A stretch of 64,000 nt of DNA from Cladochytrium replicatum (taxonomy: Eukaryota; Chytridiomycota; Chytridiomycetes; Cladochytriales; Cladochytriaceae). Numbering within the stretch: position 1 is the stretch's first letter; each line of letters opens with the position of its first letter. Location of the stretch: the NCBI GenBank assembly GCA_025526935.1, contig JAHLKD010000026.1, positions 124,001-188,000 of the forward strand, in the 5' to 3' direction. Under the pieces are notes generated by a model, which was not told the origin of the DNA, made no database searches, and was given only the letters and a program-made list of their open reading frames with translations. The position numbers and the translations under genes are program-made. This document shows positions 60,652-64,000 of the stretch, piece after piece.

Positions 60652-62939
60652 ATGCCTCCCCCGAAGAGCACCACACTACCCAGAGCAGCTAAAACTCTCT
60701 CCACATCCCTCACAGAACCGGAATCCGACCGCTTTGACGACGACGATGTCGTTCAACAACAGCAACCCCCAAGACTACCCCGCGAAAGACATCGCACTGT
60801 TTCGGACGTAATCTCCCGGGACAACAGCAAACAGAAGGACCCATCTCGGCGCTCCACCTGGTTTCGCTTGCGCAATCAGCAAGACCCCATTGTACCTCCT
60901 CTTGACGATGAGCTAAACGGCGCGGATAGACCTGTTTCGGCATCTCACACCATCGAACTTAGTGGTGAAGCATTAGCCCACTTCAATGCCCTTCAGAAGG
61001 CTCAGCAGGATGGATCCCCACCTCCAATCCCTTCCGACGGAGCCCCCTTAACGTCTCCTGTGACACCCGTGGCGGCACCATCTGCGGAAAGCGTTGCTTC
61101 GCCAGAACCTGCATCCCCATCTGCCGCCGTGCCAGGTCAGCGTCATCGCACTTCCAGCGCGAAAAGCAAACGCTCCCTGTTCAGCTCGGTGTTCTCCAAT
61201 GCATCCACCGCCGCCAACGAAGAAGACATGGTCGTTATCGGCTGGGAACCCACCCAACCGAACGACCAGAACGCGGACCCCACGGTCTATCCAGACCCAC
61301 TCCCTCCCCAATCGGCATCGTCATCCGCTGCATCTACGCTGAGGAACAGACACAAGAGCTCTGGGAGCGTCGACATTTCCTCGCCAAACATGCAACCCAG
61401 CTCTTCATACAGTTCATTTGCGGGGATGCAGTCGACCGAGATCGGAGACAGCCAAATCACAGAGGACAGTTTCGTCAGGAAGCAAATTCAGTCAAAACTT
61501 TACTGCCCTAGGAACAGAAGTCTTCTTAAGAAGGACCAGGAAATCCACAAGCTGTTCAAGAGTTTGCCAGAGTCTGAAATCTGGATTGAAGGTAAGAAAT
61601 ACTGTGATCACTTGGACAAGGCTTAATCCATTCACTTAGATTACCCGTGTGCATTGCAGAAGAACATCCTAATTCAGGGGAAACTATACCTAACCCCCAG
61701 ACATGTGTGCTTTAAAGCCAATATCTTCGGCTTCCTCACTGTGGTAAGTCGGACGCGCTTGTTACAATCACACCGTGCGCTGATGTCTTGGATGGTGCAG
61801 ATTGTAGTACCTTTTCTGGAAATTACAAAGATCGGGAAAAAGGCCACCGCCGTTATTATTCCTAATGCCATCCAAATTGAAACTGAGAAGACACAAGTAC
61901 GTTTCACCTTTGTCTGTGCGATCTCCAAAGCCAAATCTTAATTTCCAAGTCTTCTATCGAATAGCTTATCTTCACTTCGTTCCTTTCTCGCGATCAATGC
62001 TTTTCCTACATCGAGCAACTCTGGAGAATGAATCTCGATTCAGACGGTATCCCGCCATTACCACCAAGCAGCGCAGAGTTCTTCTCTGACGCCACTGCTG
62101 CCGACAACTACAAAGAAGACGACGACCTCTTGGATGAAGACGATGAATATGACGACGAGCACGACCACGACGACGACGATTACGACGAGGAGGATGACCT
62201 CCACGGCTACGAGGAAGACGATGAGTTCTACGATGCCGACTTCGTGCAGCCGCGATGGGGCACGCCTCCGCAGCGACGGGACGAGGTCGCGACACGCGAA
62301 GCAGGGCTCGCATTCTCAATATCCCCGCCGAAATATAATCAACCTCCATCGATCCTGGTCAAACCGCCCAAAGCGGACTACAACGATTCCGACGACCTCA
62401 CAACCGACCCGCAAGATCTGAAGCTTTTGCCCCGACGGCCGAAACGCCGCGTGGAGCCGTTGGACGATCCGGGATCTTACTCTGCGCCGGAAAACGTCCG
62501 TGAAGCGAACTTGGTTGACCGTGCACGTGGGTGGATCGCAAACACTGTCAACAGACAACCGAACACCACCACCGCCTCGTCGTCGCTCCAGCGACCCATC
62601 CAACCTGTCATAACACCACAACGTGGCCCCGCTCCACCAGCGTCCACGCGCACATCATCGAACACGCCGAGGAGTAGAGCATCTGGTGGACGGAGCGCAA
62701 CAGTGTTGCCGGCGGAGCAGCAGGATCGGCAGATTCAGCTACCCAAACGGAGCGCCCCACTGATTCCTGCGTTGCAGAAGCAAAACGAGCTAATGCTGGT
62801 GGTGCTGATACTTTGCATTGCGTTGTGTGTCTTTATGGCTGCGGCGAGCACGTTGGTACTTTGGAGGGTCAGAGGGATCGTGTTGAAGATGGAAAGAATC
62901 TGGGCGTTTGGGAGGGCGGCGGGAGTTGCTGCTGGCTGA
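60652..62939 (+). CDS. GRAM-domain membrane protein (sterol/ER contact-site type)
   Basis: Four exons: 60652-61591, 61640-61743, 61801-61896, 61965-62939; 704 residues. Residues 1-290 are Ser/Pro-rich and disordered. A GRAM domain (PH-like lipid sensor) spans about 295-385: FKSLPESEIWIEDYPCALQK, NILIQGKLYLTPRHVCFKAN, IVVPFLEITKIGKKATAVII, SYIEQLW. A highly acidic tract (DDEYDDEHDHDDDDYDEEDD) at about 415-450 is followed by a basic region and a C-terminal membrane helix at about 660-685 (ELMLVVLILCIALCVFMAAA). No VASt/StART-like sterol-transfer domain is seen, unlike Lam/GRAMD1 proteins, so it resembles GRAMD2/3-type tethers. Membrane-contact function is an inference. Confidence 0.85.
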
Positions 62940-63157
62940 GCTGCTCTGTTGCCTGCAATTTGTTCCCGTATTGAAGTGCCTTCTTCGGTTCGTCTGGCTG
63001 CGAGAAACCAAACCAAAATACTTGTAAAATTACAACACATCTTCCTTTTTTTTCTCTCTCATATTGCACCAATGATCGTTGTTGCTGCATTTGTTTTGTC
63101 GTTGCTTCCTGATTCTCTCGTTGCATTTCACCTCCAAAAAGCCCAAACTTTTCAATC

Positions 63158-63571
63158 TCAAAGTGCCCCTTCTTCATCTCGAAACCCTTCTCTTCCACTA
63201 ATAAGAAAAACCACGGCGGTTCTTTTTGGACGTTGTTTTGACGAAAAACATGGTGTAATACAATTGACAAACGTTGTCTCTACATTGCATGATGCTTGCC
63301 TTTGCGTCTCCGTGCACTTGCCTTTGACATAAATATGTGAGATCGCGAAACCCGTCACGAAAGCGAACGCCTTTCCAAACCTCCCCACGTTTGATTTAAT
63401 ACCATACACTCTCCTCCTGACCACACCCAATGCCGCCGCGCCAGCAATAGCCTGCGCAACCGCCGACGTAGCACCAGATCGTCCCTTCAAACTTAGCGGG
63501 TCCCAGAGGGCAGTCGTGGTCACCAGGAGCACGGCCCAGATCTGCACGTTCGAAATGACCCTTTCTGACAT
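63158..63571 (-). CDS. Small membrane protein, unknown; 3' structure uncertain
   Basis: From ATG 63571: MSERVISNVQIWAVLLVTTTALWDPLSL, then an Ala-rich helix (SAVAQAIAGAAALGVV), a basic turn RRRVYGIKSNVGRFGK and a third hydrophobic part AFAFVTGFAISHIYVK. This looks like a three-helix protein of an organelle membrane. The following part (to stop 63158) is unlike the rest and may be intron: a GC donor (AAAG|GCAAGT, about 63328) and an AG acceptor near 63205 would join to VEEKGFEMKKGHFEIEKFG in another frame. I do not recognise the family. Confidence 0.5.
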   Translation of the reverse strand: MSERVISNVQIWAVLLVTTTALWDPLSLKGRSGATSAVAQAIAGAAALGVVRRRVYGIKSNVGRFGKAFAFVTGFAISHIYVKGKCTETQRQASCNVETTFVNCITPCFSSKQRPKRTAVVFLISGREGFRDEEGAL

Positions 63572-64000
63572 GTCATTGTAGACAAGATTATAGCTAATCT
63601 TCATGTTCTGCTCACAATGGTTATTGTGAACGATCACTGGGATCTATCTCTCTCTATTCGAGAGAATAATGTTTATATTAGATATTTCCAAAATCTATAG
63701 CCACAGGTTAATTATAAAAGCCGAAACGACAGTATATTTGAATTGTTTGCACAATTCAAAGAGCCTGTGCGATGTGAGATTTCGGGTGGCTGTGGCGCAA
63801 GAGCGTGATTGGAGAAACACGAAACTCTGCACACTCACAGATCAACCTGAGGACTATCTCCAGCGCAAGTCAGATCAGCAGCACTTAAACTGATCAAATC
63901 ACATCGCCCTCAAACAAAACTTCGACAACAAGATCAACAGCATCAACATTGATCTTCGGCATCTTAATCCCAAGCATGCAACCTGTACAAAGAATTGTAC
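63572..64000. other. Right edge of window, nothing supported
   Basis: The upstream region of the small membrane gene, then 430 bp of short frames. The last 100 bases may be part of a minus-strand coding exon cut by the window edge; not enough to call. Confidence 0.3.

Overview
The window is nuclear DNA of a fungus, most likely an early-diverging zoosporic (chytrid-type) fungus. Its protein genes are split by short introns (about 40-85 bp) with GT/AG, occasionally GC/AG, ends. They include fungal hallmarks (SHO1-type osmosensor, Bud6/AIP3 polarity factor) and animal-shared genes often lost in yeasts (SMG9, GST-kappa, PPIL3, CLYBL). Degenerate GHVxVLEWWKxSGL repeats resemble those I know from chytrid proteomes. 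No organism name can be read from the sequence, so the lineage is an inference.

Layout. 1-2758: divergent pair, the N-terminal part of XPB/SSL2 (TFIIH helicase, running off the left edge) and GMF. 2759-16503: a repeat island. Two LINE copies lie on the minus strand, one abutting the other. The older one is split by a young Gypsy/chromovirus with two 470-bp LTRs and a 5-bp target duplication, and a tRNA-related SINE sits at the end next to a tRNA-Ala gene. 17146-28497: a gene-dense block with cytochrome P450 reductase, ARPC2, myosin regulatory light chain, GST-kappa, a repeat-protein pseudogene, ribosomal protein uL1, a GST pseudogene and an unknown type-I membrane protein. 28803-32386: LTR relic, tRNA-Leu and two more LINE fragments joined tail-to-head. 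32702-54023: RRM protein, CLYBL, SMG9, a Rieske-domain protein, a tandem F-box pair with a gene-conversion tract, an unknown multi-pass membrane protein, a SET/MYND protein, SHO1, mitochondrial uL22, alanine-glyoxylate aminotransferase and a C2H2 zinc-finger factor. 54760-64000: PPIL3 pseudogene, eL18, ribose-5-phosphate isomerase, Bud6, a GRAM-domain membrane protein and a small membrane protein.

How the genes relate. There are no operons. Neighbours are often divergent (XPB/GMF start codons only 29 bp apart; RLC/GST-kappa; SMG9/Rieske; eL18/RPI). Themes are the actin cytoskeleton (GMF, ARPC2, myosin RLC, Bud6), translation (uL1, eL18, uL22m, two tRNAs) and RNA or DNA quality control (SMG9, XPB).

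The most unusual features are the retroelements: a chromovirus keeping Gag, integrase and chromodomain but lacking protease, RT and RNase H; a SINE; and retroelement ends lying 5-7 bp upstream of both tRNA genes, pointing away. Others are very small exons (3, 5, 6 and 9 nt) and the F-box gene conversion. Exon coordinates were derived by eye from splice signals and reading-frame continuity, not by alignment.
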